Assembly (NCBI GenBank): GCA_036245525.1
Contig: BTPG01000001.1
Span: 177,768,611 to 177,832,610 of the forward strand
DNA length: 64,000 nt
DNA from: Semisulcospira habei
Taxonomy: Eukaryota; Mollusca; Gastropoda; Semisulcospiridae
Reading direction: 5' to 3'
Below the pieces are notes generated by a model, which was not told the origin of the DNA, searched no databases, and saw only the letters and a list, made by a program, of their open reading frames with translations. The position numbers and the translations under genes were made by a program. Shown here piece after piece: positions 23,755 through 33,760 of the stretch. Position 1 is the first letter of the stretch, and the number at the start of each line of letters is the position of its first letter.

Positions 23755-24688
23755 ACTATCAAAAATATATTACTCTCCAATTGGCTACTGGAAAGGGAAT
23801 ACTGCAATAAAAAAATTACATGCTGCTGTGGGTGGAGATGTTAACCAAATAAAACAGTGGCTTAAAAAACAGGCAATTTGGCAAATATATCTTCCTGCTC
23901 CAAGAAAAATAACAAGGCCTCATTTTGAAAACACTATCCCTAATGACACACACCAAATGGACCTCCTGTTTCTTCCGCATGACACAATAAGAAAGAAACG
24001 ATACAAGTATGCATTAACTGTTGTTGACATAGCTTCAAGGTATAAGGATGCAGAACCCATAACTGACAAAAAAGCTGTAACAGTGGCCACTGCATTATCA
24101 AAAATATATAGTCGAGGTCCTTTAAAATACCCTAGGCTTGTGCAGGTTGATGATGGGAGTGAATTTAAAGGCGCTGTTAATCAGTTATTTGCAAAGCATG
24201 GAGTGCTAGTGCGGCGAGGCATACCAGGCTTGCATAGATCACAGGCTATTGTAGAAAATTTCAATAAACAATTATCAGAGAGACTTTTTAGCTATCAGTA
24301 TTCTAAGGAACTCATGCATGACACACGTAACACTGAGTGGGTTAAAAGATTACCTTCTGTGATAAAAGCAATGAATAATGAGGGTCACCCTAAACCTGTT
24401 GATGCTATTAAATTGAAAACAATACCGTCAGAAATAAAAGCAATAACACCTCCAGACACTAGCTTGTTTACAAAACAGGTAAGATATTTGTATCAACCAG
24501 GTGAAGCTGAGAATGACGTTAGACGTAGGGCAACTGATCCAATTTGGTCTACATCTGTTCATAATATAAAAAAAATAGTTCCTTCAGCTAATGCAACAAT
24601 ATATTATCTGTATGAGCCTGCACCCCAGAGGGCATTTGTTAGAGAAGAATTACAGATTATTCCCACAGACACTGTTACTCATTTTTAA
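23741..24688 (+). CDS. Polinton retroviral-type integrase
   Basis: Predicted to insert the element into host DNA, producing the 6-bp duplications. From MADAKLSKIYYSPIGYWKG (start at 23741, four codons inside the longest frame, matching the old copy's start), an N-terminal helical region is followed by the RNase H-fold core: D in QMDLLFLPHD (residue 74), D in VDDGSEF (137), and E in SQAIVENFN (172), with 34 residues between the last two. The C-terminal segment (FTKQVRYLYQPGE ... FVREELQIIP) fits the SH3/chromo-like tail of this family. At 315 aa it is full length. It converges on PolB with a 39-bp overlap. Confidence 0.93.
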   Translation: MADAKLSKIYYSPIGYWKGNTAIKKLHAAVGGDVNQIKQWLKKQAIWQIYLPAPRKITRPHFENTIPNDTHQMDLLFLPHDTIRKKRYKYALTVVDIASRYKDAEPITDKKAVTVATALSKIYSRGPLKYPRLVQVDDGSEFKGAVNQLFAKHGVLVRRGIPGLHRSQAIVENFNKQLSERLFSYQYSKELMHDTRNTEWVKRLPSVIKAMNNEGHPKPVDAIKLKTIPSEIKAITPPDTSLFTKQVRYLYQPGEAENDVRRRATDPIWSTSVHNIKKIVPSANATIYYLYEPAPQRAFVREELQIIPTDTVTHF

Positions 24689-27600
24689 CAATTTCAATTC
24701 ATCAATTAGTTCATCAAACAGTTCATCAGCTATTTTTTCAGATAACTTGAGCCTGTAATGACCTGGTGCATAAGCTTTTTCCTTAGTGTGAAACACTCTT
24801 TTTGTATCCCCAATTGCTAGAGACTTTTTATATGTTTGAATCATTTCAATATTATGTTTGTTTGATCTTAGTGTCTTGTTTGGATAATCAGGCATTAATG
24901 CACCATCTAACACTTGCTTATAATGTTCATGACGAATGTCTTTATTTTTTATTGCTGTTTTTTTAATTCCTTTGGCTTTCGACTGACTGCCTTTTTGGTG
25001 CAGTATTGAATACATTTTTGACCTCAGTCCAACGTACTCAACTATTGGCACACCATTCAGTTCATCTTTAAACTTACCAGGCACTTTCTTGTTTTGTGTG
25101 CTAAACAATGGGTGATCTTTAGGATAATCAGACGTGTCATACATGTGTAACTCTGTTTTCATGTCTTCATAAAAGTCTTCAGTAGGCACATCAATGATCA
25201 TAGAGTCAGTGTCAGTGTATAGCAGACGACACTCAGAATACTTTGGTTTGAAGTAATCATAATAAAATTCAAGCATTAATAATTTTGACAACTCAAGAAT
25301 AGCCATACCTATAAATACTGGCTTGTCCAGTTTAACAATCTTTTTTTTGAGTGACACTGCATACAATGATGAATGAAATTCTTTGTACCCTGTGTACTGT
25401 GGCTTGCCTGTAAGTTTAATTGCACCCGATTCAGTTGTAACCAGTCTCACATCTTTTCTGTGATGAGGATTTTCCATTGTCTCACCAAAACAGGCATTGT
25501 TCATAAGCTTAAAGAAGTCTTTGTCAAATGCAGTGTTGCCGTCTCTCGCACGAAGGGTTGTGTTTTTCATTATGTAATCTTTCATAAAAGCACTCTGATC
25601 AAATTGAATACCTCTGTGAACTTTCTTTAGTACTAACCCATGTCTGATGTAAAACTGTAACAAGCGATAGTGACAAACGTAATTGAATTTGTCGTTCAAA
25701 TTTGGTACAAGTTTGGTGTCTTCTTTTTTCCCCGTCATACTTATTTTCTCAACTGCTAATGGATAATCATTATGGTAATCGTGTAGGTGGTGTGGATACT
25801 CAAGGTCGACTTCAAAGATCCAACCCTTTTCATCATTTTGACCTCGATCCATAATATATTTTGTTAATTTTTTTATACCATACTGTGACAAATCATACAA
25901 ACAAAAGTTTTTTAATGGCAACATTTCACACATTGCAAATCCATACAAATTATTAGCATCTAAGTACGTAATAAATGACCTTGACATTGAGGGGTCAAAG
26001 TCGTCAAGATATTTATTATTTGCCTTTGCATAATTGTTTGCTGCTAGACTAATTCCTCCCCTCAATCCACGTTCCACCATTTCACCCATCGTACGATCAG
26101 ACAACAGGTCTATAAATATCTTACTGGATTTCAAAAATGCATCCCATGTCATGCCAGGACTAGTTATGTAACAAGCAGGGTCAAGCTTGTAGTGTAATAG
26201 ACCCTTTTCACGGTAACTTTCAAATACGTCTGCTAGCAAGCAAACATCGGCCTTTAAGTATTGGTCATGGTAGTCACCAATAGTTTTGCACCCTAGTTTT
26301 TCCCATGCATTAAGTGCGTGTTGGTATTCAGAGTCAGAAATGCCTTTTCCAGTTAGTGTAGAATAAAATTTCTCTTTTGGTGGCAGTCTTGTTTCCTCAA
26401 ACACAACCCACTCACTGATGTACTCATACGGATACACACCTTTCTTAATCAAGTCTGGTTCAAAATATTTACTCGTTATTGGATACTCAGTCAGTCCTTC
26501 TGCCAGACTAGCAAGACCTAAAGACAAATGTTGCATGGAGTCATAAAATGCTAATTTATCTAACCTAAAAGTCAAGTATTTCTCAGTTGTCTGGGCAATA
26601 CAACTAATTTTTTTGTACGACTCGTCTACAGCCTGCATGATAATGTGTGAATCATATCCCTTCAGATTGTGAAAAAAGATTGGTAACTTGTATGTCTTAG
26701 GATCTATTTTTAATAACAAGTTACAATTATTATGTGCAGCTCCTCTGTAACGCCCAGTTATGTGATCATGGTCACGAACTTTATCACCCCCTAAAGGTTG
26801 TTCACAAATCCAACACATCTCAGCTGTATCAAAATTATGTTTGTCTTCTTCTGTCATAACCAAAGTCTTTTGACAATTTTTCAAATAATCAAATACCTTG
26901 TTATACAGTTGTCTCATTTCTGACAAAAACATAGCTGATGCATTTTTTCCCCTGTAAATAACAGGTTCTGAATGCTGACCGTCTGACATAACAAAAATAT
27001 ACCCGAAAGAACACACTACTTGATCACTCAACTTTATTGTCTTTGGTAATGAATCTGGAACAGGGCCATCATACGGAACAACCAGTGATTCAAAATCAGC
27101 ATACACTACAAACGGTAGCTTTTGCTGATTTTTATAGTTACAAAAATGTACTTTAGTACCAGGCTCTGGATACTTAAGTACTGTTTGTACGTCATCAACA
27201 GACCTACAATTTAAAACATGTTTATTTGCTACTGCAATAGAAGAAAACCTTTGTAAACATTTTTTTTACAAAATTCCTGTTTACCATCATGTTTTGTTGT
27301 ATGATGAATTAGTCTTGACATACTTCTGATAATTGTGTAGTGAAAGTTATCACCAGAGCTTATTAGTAACATGTCAACATGCTTATCTTCTGACTGTCCG
27401 TAGGTTGGGGCAATTGGTGACACTCTAATTGGTTGTAACTTGTTCTCAGAGTCATTATCCCATATATACACGTTTACAGATATACCAGGATTTAGGTTTT
27501 CAAACAAGTCTATGTCCTCCACCTTAACAGGGAACTCAATGCCACTGAAGTTTAGTTCATTTACAAATTTGGTATAGTTAGATACACGATCAGGTTTTGT

Positions 27601-28092
27601 TTTTATAAAATGCAGTTTGGCAAGCACACACCACATAAAACATAAATTATCATTGTTTTGAATATTGACGACAGCCTTTTTGTTTGCAACCTCTGTTGGT
27701 AGTGGTATCCATGATTTGCCTAAAATAGGATGATATCTTGACTGCTTTAGTTGAAGTTCAAGTACATAACCTTCATGCCAACCAGATCCACTTATTTTTG
27801 CCCTATCAATTGCTTCAAGGAAGTCAGGCAACAATCTTTCTCTAAACACTCTTTCTAATTCTCTTCTCGAATTAACTGTGTGTTGTCTCGTTGAAATATA
27901 TGAAATAATAACTTGTCCAGATTCCCTTCTAAATTCTATTTTCGCAACAATCTGAATCTTTATACTACCAGAAAGAAGATTTTCTTGTATTACGGCAAAA
28001 GATCTTTGTATCGATTCATATACATTAAAATAATTAGATATAGGTAAGTCAATTGTGTGAAACACGTTTCTTAATCTTTGATGGTTGTCCAT
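24650..28092 (-). CDS. Polinton protein-primed family-B DNA polymerase, one frameshift
   Basis: Replicates the element. The N-terminal domain is 28092-27229. Then an 8-base T run (27260-27267 on plus) causes a one-base shift, and the second frame (27106-24650) carries ExoI (YADFES), an inserted zinc/endonuclease VII-like module (C-x2-C ... DHDHITGRYRGAAH-x2-CN, residues 98-128 of the second frame), ExoII (NLKGYD), ExoIII (YLKAD), pol motif A (LDANNLYG, about 382-389), motif B (KLMNNACFG) and motif C (YTDTDS, about 630-635). The zinc-knuckle linker lies in the shifted stretch. The shift may be real or a homopolymer consensus error. The start follows the TTTTTATTTG-type leader. Confidence 0.92.
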
Positions 28093-28184
28093 CTTTTTTA
28101 TTTGTCCGACAAAAAAATAAATAGAAAATTATATAATGAAAATGGCACTTTATTGACTAAAATCTATATAATAGACAAAATTAA

Positions 28185-28580
28185 TTACCAACTAATAAGC
28201 CACTTCATAGATATGTCTTCTGTTGTATCATGTTCAATCTTTTGCATGTGTAATATCGTTTTACTGACAGTAATAAATTTAACATTTTTATTTTCTTTTT
28301 TTATTTGATAGTATATGTTTAAACACATAATCTTAAACCAGTCAGATTTAGCATCATAAACTAAAAAATTTGCTGTCCTATTATTATAAAGTGGAAAAGT
28401 ATTAGAATATCCAAGATAAAAACTATATGTCATGTACATCTTCATCGGTGATGGGAGTTCTGAAAAAGGGCGTCTAACTTGTGTTTTTAAGTCACTAATA
28501 AGCATAAAATCCCTGAAACTCGATGTAATATCCATGAATTTACCAATAGGCCAATTTTGATCCTCTTGTCCGTCCATCAT
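28185..28580 (-). CDS. Polinton small protein between PolB and ATPase, 130-131 aa
   Basis: Unrecognised. The start is one of two tandem ATGs (28580 or 28577) after tctataaaaa. The protein is mixed alpha/beta in look, with aromatic-rich strands (MKMYMTYSFYLGYSNTF) and no motif I can name. Catalytic His/Cys/Gln spacing of an adenain protease is not visible. The positional homologue at 17614-17975 is much more diverged than its neighbours. It is probably co-transcribed with ATPase and capsid (28-bp gap to ATPase). Confidence 0.65.
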   Translation of the reverse strand: MMDGQEDQNWPIGKFMDITSSFRDFMLISDLKTQVRRPFSELPSPMKMYMTYSFYLGYSNTFPLYNNRTANFLVYDAKSDWFKIMCLNIYYQIKKENKNVKFITVSKTILHMQKIEHDTTEDISMKWLISW

Positions 28581-28607
28581 TTTTTATAGACAAACCAAAA
28601 AGATAAA

Positions 28608-29213
28608 TTAATTTACTAACCCATACCCTGTGGGCTGATCTGTCTTTAAAATGAGCTTTAGATGCTTAGTTGATTTCAGTTTATTTTTTACATCATCACA
28701 TTCATGCTTATTTGGAATGACATCGTTTTCTCTGAGACAGTCTTCGAAGCTGTCACGATCCTTACAGTAAAATAAACATATAAACTTTAACTGTTCTCGA
28801 AAATCTTTCAGTACAGCATTATATTTCTGAGTGAGAATCCAAACACTGATGTTTGCATGTCTACCACTGAAGGCAAGTTCTGCTAAAGTATTTCTCTTTT
28901 TGACAATGTCTTTCTCTGCAGAGCAATCATCAACAATAAATAAAGTTGACTGTCCTTCAAATTTCTTGTAAAAATATTGTAGGTAGTCATTCAGTTTTTT
29001 CTCAGGGTCAACTAAGTATATGTTGTTGTCAGTCCAAATGAATAAACAGTTGTGATAAGCTTTGTTGTGTTTGATTGTTGGACAAAATATTACAATGTTT
29101 TCAAAATGGTGTATGTATCTTGTTTGTAATAAGTCAAGTACAAATTCAGTTTTACCACACCCTGTCGCACCACAAAATAAGCCACAGTGTGGGTCAAGGG
29201 TCATTAGGTTCAT
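28608..29213 (-). CDS. Polinton packaging ATPase (FtsK/HerA, A32-like)
   Basis: Predicted to pump DNA into capsids. The start at 29213 (MNLMTLDPHCGLF) is chosen over an upstream in-frame ATG because the old copy begins here (16993). Walker A is GATGCGKTE at about residues 16-24, with the Walker B acidic pair in TLFIVDDCS and a downstream sensor-like ILTQKYN. The length (201 aa) is typical of compact Polinton ATPases. It is immediately downstream of the capsid gene on the same strand. Confidence 0.92.
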   Translation of the reverse strand: MNLMTLDPHCGLFCGATGCGKTEFVLDLLQTRYIHHFENIVIFCPTIKHNKAYHNCLFIWTDNNIYLVDPEKKLNDYLQYFYKKFEGQSTLFIVDDCSAEKDIVKKRNTLAELAFSGRHANISVWILTQKYNAVLKDFREQLKFICLFYCKDRDSFEDCLRENDVIPNKHECDDVKNKLKSTKHLKLILKTDQPTGYGLVN

Positions 29214-29232
29214 TTTAATACACAATATAATT

Positions 29233-30516
29233 TTAATATATGTGTCCACTCAGTCTGCTTTCTGCAATATTGAGTTGTGCGTCATATATCAGGTACAAAT
29301 ATATGTTTATGGCTGCAGCAGTTTCAACCTTCTTTTGTATCTGAATTGTTATTCCATCACTACCATTCTCAACATTTCGTCCTGACCCATGAAGATAGTC
29401 ATCATCTGTACTACGCAGGTCTAACCACAGTGCATACTTGTTTGTCAGGTATTGTCCAATCCTAACGTCATACAGATGTAGATCTTTGCACGCAATGTTT
29501 GCTGGTTTATCTCTAATCCTTCCTCCTGCAAAATACTTTGTGATCTCATCGTAGTGTTGATAAGGCAGCATTCCAGACGCGTACACTTGATTAGGACGGC
29601 CTTCGATTGTGCAGGACAAATGTGTAATCTTAGGATTGTAGAATTTTTCTGAATCCCGTTTGTATGGACTCACAGGTTCAACAAACAACATAAGAATACC
29701 TTTCAATGACCTGGCAGGTGTGTTCAAGTTTATGTTCCACATTGGGTCGCTCTTGTCTTTTTGCATTAAACTGTGTCTAATCACCCTGTCATAATAAATT
29801 GGAAGTCTTGACTGATACTGATTTTGAATGAGTCTGGCTAGTTCAGTATGTGTGACAATTTCGTATTCCAAGGAAATGTTAGAGATCTTGTATGTTGCAT
29901 CTGTGGCAGATGATTTTATAACTTTGGAGTAGTCATTGAAAGTTAGTTCAAAACTCAGACGGTCATTCAGTGCTCCTTGATAATAAGGCAAATGTGCTGT
30001 TAGGATTTCAAACTCAAGTGGAATGTAGAATCTGGATCCATATGTTTTGGCCATTATAACATCCATGGCTGTATTAGTTACTTTATCTCCGGCGTCGATT
30101 CAAAGTTTACCAACATTATCTGGCTGTATGCCTTGGTAAATACGGTCTTCTCGTTCTTCTCTTGTTAGCCAAAGGTCTTTGTAACAATAGAATACATCTG
30201 AGTCATCAAGACTAAACACTTCCTGTCCTTCAAGTTTTACTTTAATAGTTCTAACAATTGCTCTGCCAAGATTGTTAACTAGTGTTCTGTTCACGTCTGC
30301 GTCTGATGAAAGTTCAATATTAAATGCTAGGCGTGCAGTGCCAGGAACGATAACGTCACTGGGGCCTAGGTTTGGAAACTTGACTGTAAGTGTTTGGTTC
30401 TGGTCTATGGTACTTGGATTGTTCGTGATGACTATGGATTGTCGAATGGCCTTAACACCCAGGGGCTCACGTAGTTTTCTGTATGGGTCTAACTTTGATC
30501 CGTAAGACTGTGTCAT
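29233..30516 (-). CDS. Polinton predicted major capsid protein, one in-frame stop
   Basis: About 427 codons from ATG 30516 (conserved with 15724 in the old copy), interrupted by a single TGA at 30100-30102; the downstream part stays in the same frame to 29233. Features include PSTIDQNQTLTVKFPNLGPSD, a strand-rich middle, FYIPLEFEILTAHLPYYQ and a conserved C-terminus (ALWLDLRSTDDDYLHGSGR). I assign it as the jelly-roll major capsid of this Polinton group from family resemblance and its place next to the ATPase. It is shorter than the roughly 600-aa capsids of classical Polintons. The old copy has other breaks, not this stop. Confidence 0.7.
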
Positions 30517-30556
30517 TTTTATTATGCACAATAAAAAATAATAAATTAATAAAACA
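30517..30556. promoter_or_regulatory. Bidirectional promoter between capsid and 405-aa genes
   Basis: Only 40 bases separate the divergent ATGs. The spacer (TTTTTATTATGCACAATAAAAAATAATAAATT...) is AT-rich and partly palindromic, and shares TTTTTATTAT-n-ACA-TAAAAA with the other divergent spacer at 32978-32999. Promoter role is inferred. Confidence 0.55.
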
Positions 30557-31774
30557 ATGGCAGCGGGAGGATTTAATCATGAAGATTTTGAAATGGATGA
30601 CATGAATGACTATGATACTGGTGCAACAGATATGACTGGAATGGTAACTAGTTCTAGTATGTATCACGAACTATTAAAAGACAAAGTAAACTCATTTTAT
30701 GACAGTGTTGGTGTCCACCCAGATGTAATAGATCCTAATCAATTTGAATATGATAAAGGGCACTTATTTGTAAATACAGACAGAGGGAAAATATATCTAA
30801 CACATAAAAATAATCCTTCTAAGTTTAGGGCTTTAAGTACAATTAAAGGTGAAGTCGGTGGTAACTCTGGGTTGGCAAGATACCTTGGTATTGGAGGGTC
30901 TCCTGTTCCCCCAAGACTTGTTAGTGTGCTTCACGACACGCAAACAAAGTTGCCAACAGGGCAACAAATTGATGTGGCACCAGTAACAAGCCTACCAAAA
31001 ATAGCAAACACAATAATACAAGAAACTTCATTTACAGAAGAACAAATAAATGACGAATTAAAAACAATTGGTGACTCTCCTTTGACAAAGCGGGAGTTAG
31101 CTGGGTTGGATAAAACACTGCAGACGATAAGAGGTGAGATGGTTAATAATATTGCCAAACTGGGTGAGCTTGATAATCACATAGAACGAGAAAAAGAGAA
31201 ACTGGCTACCGCAGACAATGGAAATCTTGACATAGAAATGAAAGAAAGAATACAAAAAAGATTAAATGATTTGTATACAGAAAGATCAGCGCGGCTAGAA
31301 GTAGTTGAAATTGGAAGACAAAAACTAAAATCACAGGTCAACAGGATTAGAGAAACTATTCAGAAAATACTTCACGAAGACACTACTCTGGCTGAGAGAT
31401 TAAAAACACTTTTCAGAGAACAGGGCATCACAATTGCCAGTTTAATTACAGCTCTGGGGTTTATTATCAGTACAGTTGTGTTGGCTGTAACGGGTGGTGG
31501 TTCTCCACCTCCAGCACCACCAACCCCAGTCCCCACAGATCCAAAAGATTTACAGTCGTGGGTAAAGAAACAACTGTCTCACATATCAGACTTGCTTAAG
31601 AAATTGGCTGTGAAAGCAATGGACGCTTTGCCTGGCATTATAGGCACTGTTGTCAGTTGGCTGATTAGTACAGCGGCAAAGGCAGTAGGGTTTATGGCAG
31701 AACATGTGTGGGTCTTTTTGGTGACAGTAGGAGGGTTAATAGTGGGTTATTTAATGAAACAGATAAAGAAGTAA
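30557..31774 (+). CDS. Polinton coiled-coil/membrane virion-type protein, 405 aa
   Basis: Recurrent Polinton family. The acidic N-terminus (MAAGGFNHEDFEMDDMNDYD) is followed by a conserved globular part (DPNQFEYDKGHLFVNTDRGK), long charged helices likely forming coiled coils (about residues 155-275), the signature LFREQGITIASLITALGF with a first membrane segment (about 290-312), a Gly/Pro linker, and two further hydrophobic helices near the end. It is likely membrane- or virion-associated. It converges on the next gene with a 24-bp overlap, an arrangement conserved in the old copy. Confidence 0.8.
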   Translation: MAAGGFNHEDFEMDDMNDYDTGATDMTGMVTSSSMYHELLKDKVNSFYDSVGVHPDVIDPNQFEYDKGHLFVNTDRGKIYLTHKNNPSKFRALSTIKGEVGGNSGLARYLGIGGSPVPPRLVSVLHDTQTKLPTGQQIDVAPVTSLPKIANTIIQETSFTEEQINDELKTIGDSPLTKRELAGLDKTLQTIRGEMVNNIAKLGELDNHIEREKEKLATADNGNLDIEMKERIQKRLNDLYTERSARLEVVEIGRQKLKSQVNRIRETIQKILHEDTTLAERLKTLFREQGITIASLITALGFIISTVVLAVTGGGSPPPAPPTPVPTDPKDLQSWVKKQLSHISDLLKKLAVKAMDALPGIIGTVVSWLISTAAKAVGFMAEHVWVFLVTVGGLIVGYLMKQIKK

Positions 31775-32977
31775 AACCCCTAATCCTGTTAGACCTATTA
31801 CCAATGCAGTTCTTTCCGACTCATGTGTGTCAGGGGTTGACTGTACTGATTGTATGAGTGCCGGTGTTGGGGGTGTTACCGTCTGTAATGATTTTAATGA
31901 CTGTACGTGTGTGGTTGTGGCCTCCAAGTTTACAGATTGATTGAGTCCTAATTTCTGATCACGACCAGCGACAATGATTTCATTATTATAATTTGTTATT
32001 GTACCCATTTGGAGTTGAAGGTCAGATGGTAACATGTATAACCCGATGCCAACTACAAAGTCAACTTTTGATCTGGCATATCTTAAAACGTCTTGGTAAC
32101 GCTGTATGCTTGATGGGAGATCAACTGTTGAGTTGATTGAATCTTCAAGATTAGCGAGAAACTGTTTTTGTGCTTCAAATTTACCACTTCCATTCAAAAT
32201 GTTTGATTTTGTTAGTGATTGTGCTCCTAGTAAACACCAGACATATGTTCTGATAGACTCATTTACGCGCTCGACTCCCGCTTGAGTAAACCCATCAGAT
32301 TTATCTAAGACAAATGTGGTCCAGGCATTAGACTGTTTCTGTTCAATTGAGCCTAACCAGACTTCAGATTTTGATGAGAATGAAGTGTAACCAGGGTAGT
32401 AATCTTGTGGGTATTGTCTGTGACTCATAGCATAATACAATGTTCCCAGGCCTTTGTGATCATCAAGTTTTTGTGTAAAGTCATACTTAGTGCTTATGTT
32501 AAATTCATTACAGATGCGTTCAAATGCTTTCATATCCATGGGATTATTAAACTGATTAAAACTGGATTCAGTTGGTAATGGTGTATGCAGTTCTGACAGT
32601 ATACGTCTAAGCTGGTAATAAACATGGAAACGATAGACAGACTTAATCAGTTTGTTTGGGTGATTCAAGTGGTCTGTGAATGAAACACCACAGCCTGTAG
32701 TTGAACACAGTATAGCAAAGTTAAGTTGGTTTTGAAACATCTGTAGTGGGCTTGATGACCACCTTTTTGCAGTTGAGTCATCTGTTATTGGAGGGTTTAG
32801 GTAATGGTCAAATGGATTTGGTACTTTTACTTGAAATAAATCTCCTTCAGACAAAGCTATATCAAGCTGATTTAGTTGAATTATTTTTTGTTCATAGGTT
32901 GGTGCAACATTGTATTTGGCATCCACATTAAATTGGTATGCATTTACAGTATTAATTGTTGGTGATTTAAATTCCAT
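31751..32977 (-). CDS. Polinton conserved protein with C-terminal membrane anchor, 408 aa
   Basis: Starts MEFKSPTINTVNAYQF at 32977. Conserved blocks are NPPITDDSTAKRWSSSPLQM, NQLNFAILCSTTGCGVS, RICNEFNISTKYDFTQKL, GFTQAGVERVNESIRTYVW and NSTVDLPSSIQRYQDVLRYA. The C-terminus has a Pro/Thr-rich stalk and a terminal hydrophobic helix (ALVIGLTGLGVLLLYLF), so it is tail-anchored. I know the family as common in animal Polintons but no function. It is intact here and decayed at 9925-12018. Confidence 0.8.
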   Translation of the reverse strand: MEFKSPTINTVNAYQFNVDAKYNVAPTYEQKIIQLNQLDIALSEGDLFQVKVPNPFDHYLNPPITDDSTAKRWSSSPLQMFQNQLNFAILCSTTGCGVSFTDHLNHPNKLIKSVYRFHVYYQLRRILSELHTPLPTESSFNQFNNPMDMKAFERICNEFNISTKYDFTQKLDDHKGLGTLYYAMSHRQYPQDYYPGYTSFSSKSEVWLGSIEQKQSNAWTTFVLDKSDGFTQAGVERVNESIRTYVWCLLGAQSLTKSNILNGSGKFEAQKQFLANLEDSINSTVDLPSSIQRYQDVLRYARSKVDFVVGIGLYMLPSDLQLQMGTITNYNNEIIVAGRDQKLGLNQSVNLEATTTHVQSLKSLQTVTPPTPALIQSVQSTPDTHESERTALVIGLTGLGVLLLYLFH

Positions 32978-32999
32978 CCTTTTTTATGTGATAATAAAA
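32978..32999. promoter_or_regulatory. Bidirectional promoter, 22 bp
   Basis: The divergent ATGs at 32977 (minus) and 33000 (plus) are separated by TCCTTTTTTATGTGATAATAAA-type sequence, with the same core as 30517-30556 and the same spacer in the old copy (9901-9924). Conservation in a decayed copy suggests function before decay. Confidence 0.5.
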
Positions 33000-33740
33000 A
33001 TGTTTATTACCTTAACAAATCTTGACACAAGCAAACCAGTGTGGTTAACTAATGGGATTGATAATCGTGATGGTAACAAGGCTGTGGCTATCCATGAAAT
33101 GTTTTATACAGTAAAGTGGTTTAATGTAACGGATAATACAAGTTTTTATATGAGTTATGTTAATGCTGGTAATAGTGGCTTGGACACTAATACACACTTT
33201 ATACCATCTGGGTATTATGACTTTTGTACTTTAGCTACATGGTTTCAAAATAATTTAAAAATTAAAGCAACTTTAAATCAAGCTAACTTGTTTGTTGAAT
33301 TAGAAATTCCTACAGGCACTATACCTTTATTTTCAACTGAACTTGCATATTTACTTGGTTTAATAGACAGAAATACAATGCCTGTAAATTGGGTAATGGG
33401 TTTTACAGATAATGGTACTAGTGGATGGTATTATACGTCAGTTGTAACTAAAATAACTGGAACATATCCTGTTCATTTGTCAGTACACACATTTCTAAAT
33501 GTTTATTTAAAAGAACTAAACACGACTGAAAATGTACACAATGGAAAACCATCAACTTTGTTGAGATGCTTACCAACTGGAACTGCTCCCTATTGTGAAA
33601 GTGTAGTTGTTAGATTTCCTAATTTGCAGTTTAAGAAATTAGGTTCTAGTTTCTTTGAGTCACTGTGTTTATCTGTAACTAATCAGGATGGCAAACCAGT
33701 TGTGATGCATGATTTTAGTGTTGTGTTGGAAATTAAATAA
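33000..33740 (+). CDS. Polinton predicted penton-like minor capsid protein, 246 aa
   Basis: Start at 33000 (MFITLTNLDTSKPVWLTNGI) because the longer frame runs back into the divergent gene and the old copy shows the same ATG. The sequence is beta-rich with many Asn/Thr turns and ends in a pattern (SLCLSVTNQDGKPVVMHDFS then VVLEIK) I associate with single-jelly-roll penton-like proteins of Polintons and adenoviruses. The length fits. Assignment is by resemblance, not by a diagnostic motif. Confidence 0.55.
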   Translation: MFITLTNLDTSKPVWLTNGIDNRDGNKAVAIHEMFYTVKWFNVTDNTSFYMSYVNAGNSGLDTNTHFIPSGYYDFCTLATWFQNNLKIKATLNQANLFVELEIPTGTIPLFSTELAYLLGLIDRNTMPVNWVMGFTDNGTSGWYYTSVVTKITGTYPVHLSVHTFLNVYLKELNTTENVHNGKPSTLLRCLPTGTAPYCESVVVRFPNLQFKKLGSSFFESLCLSVTNQDGKPVVMHDFSVVLEIK

Positions 33741-33760
33741 TTTTATTTTTGTTTATAAAA

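Noticed and set aside
24650..28092. Host replicative polymerase gene
   Set aside because: The protein-primed PolB signature, its intronless state and its place inside TIRs show it belongs to the Polinton.
33000..33740. Fusogen or captured host cargo
   Set aside because: No signal peptide, no membrane segment and a beta-rich ending; penton-like protein fits better.
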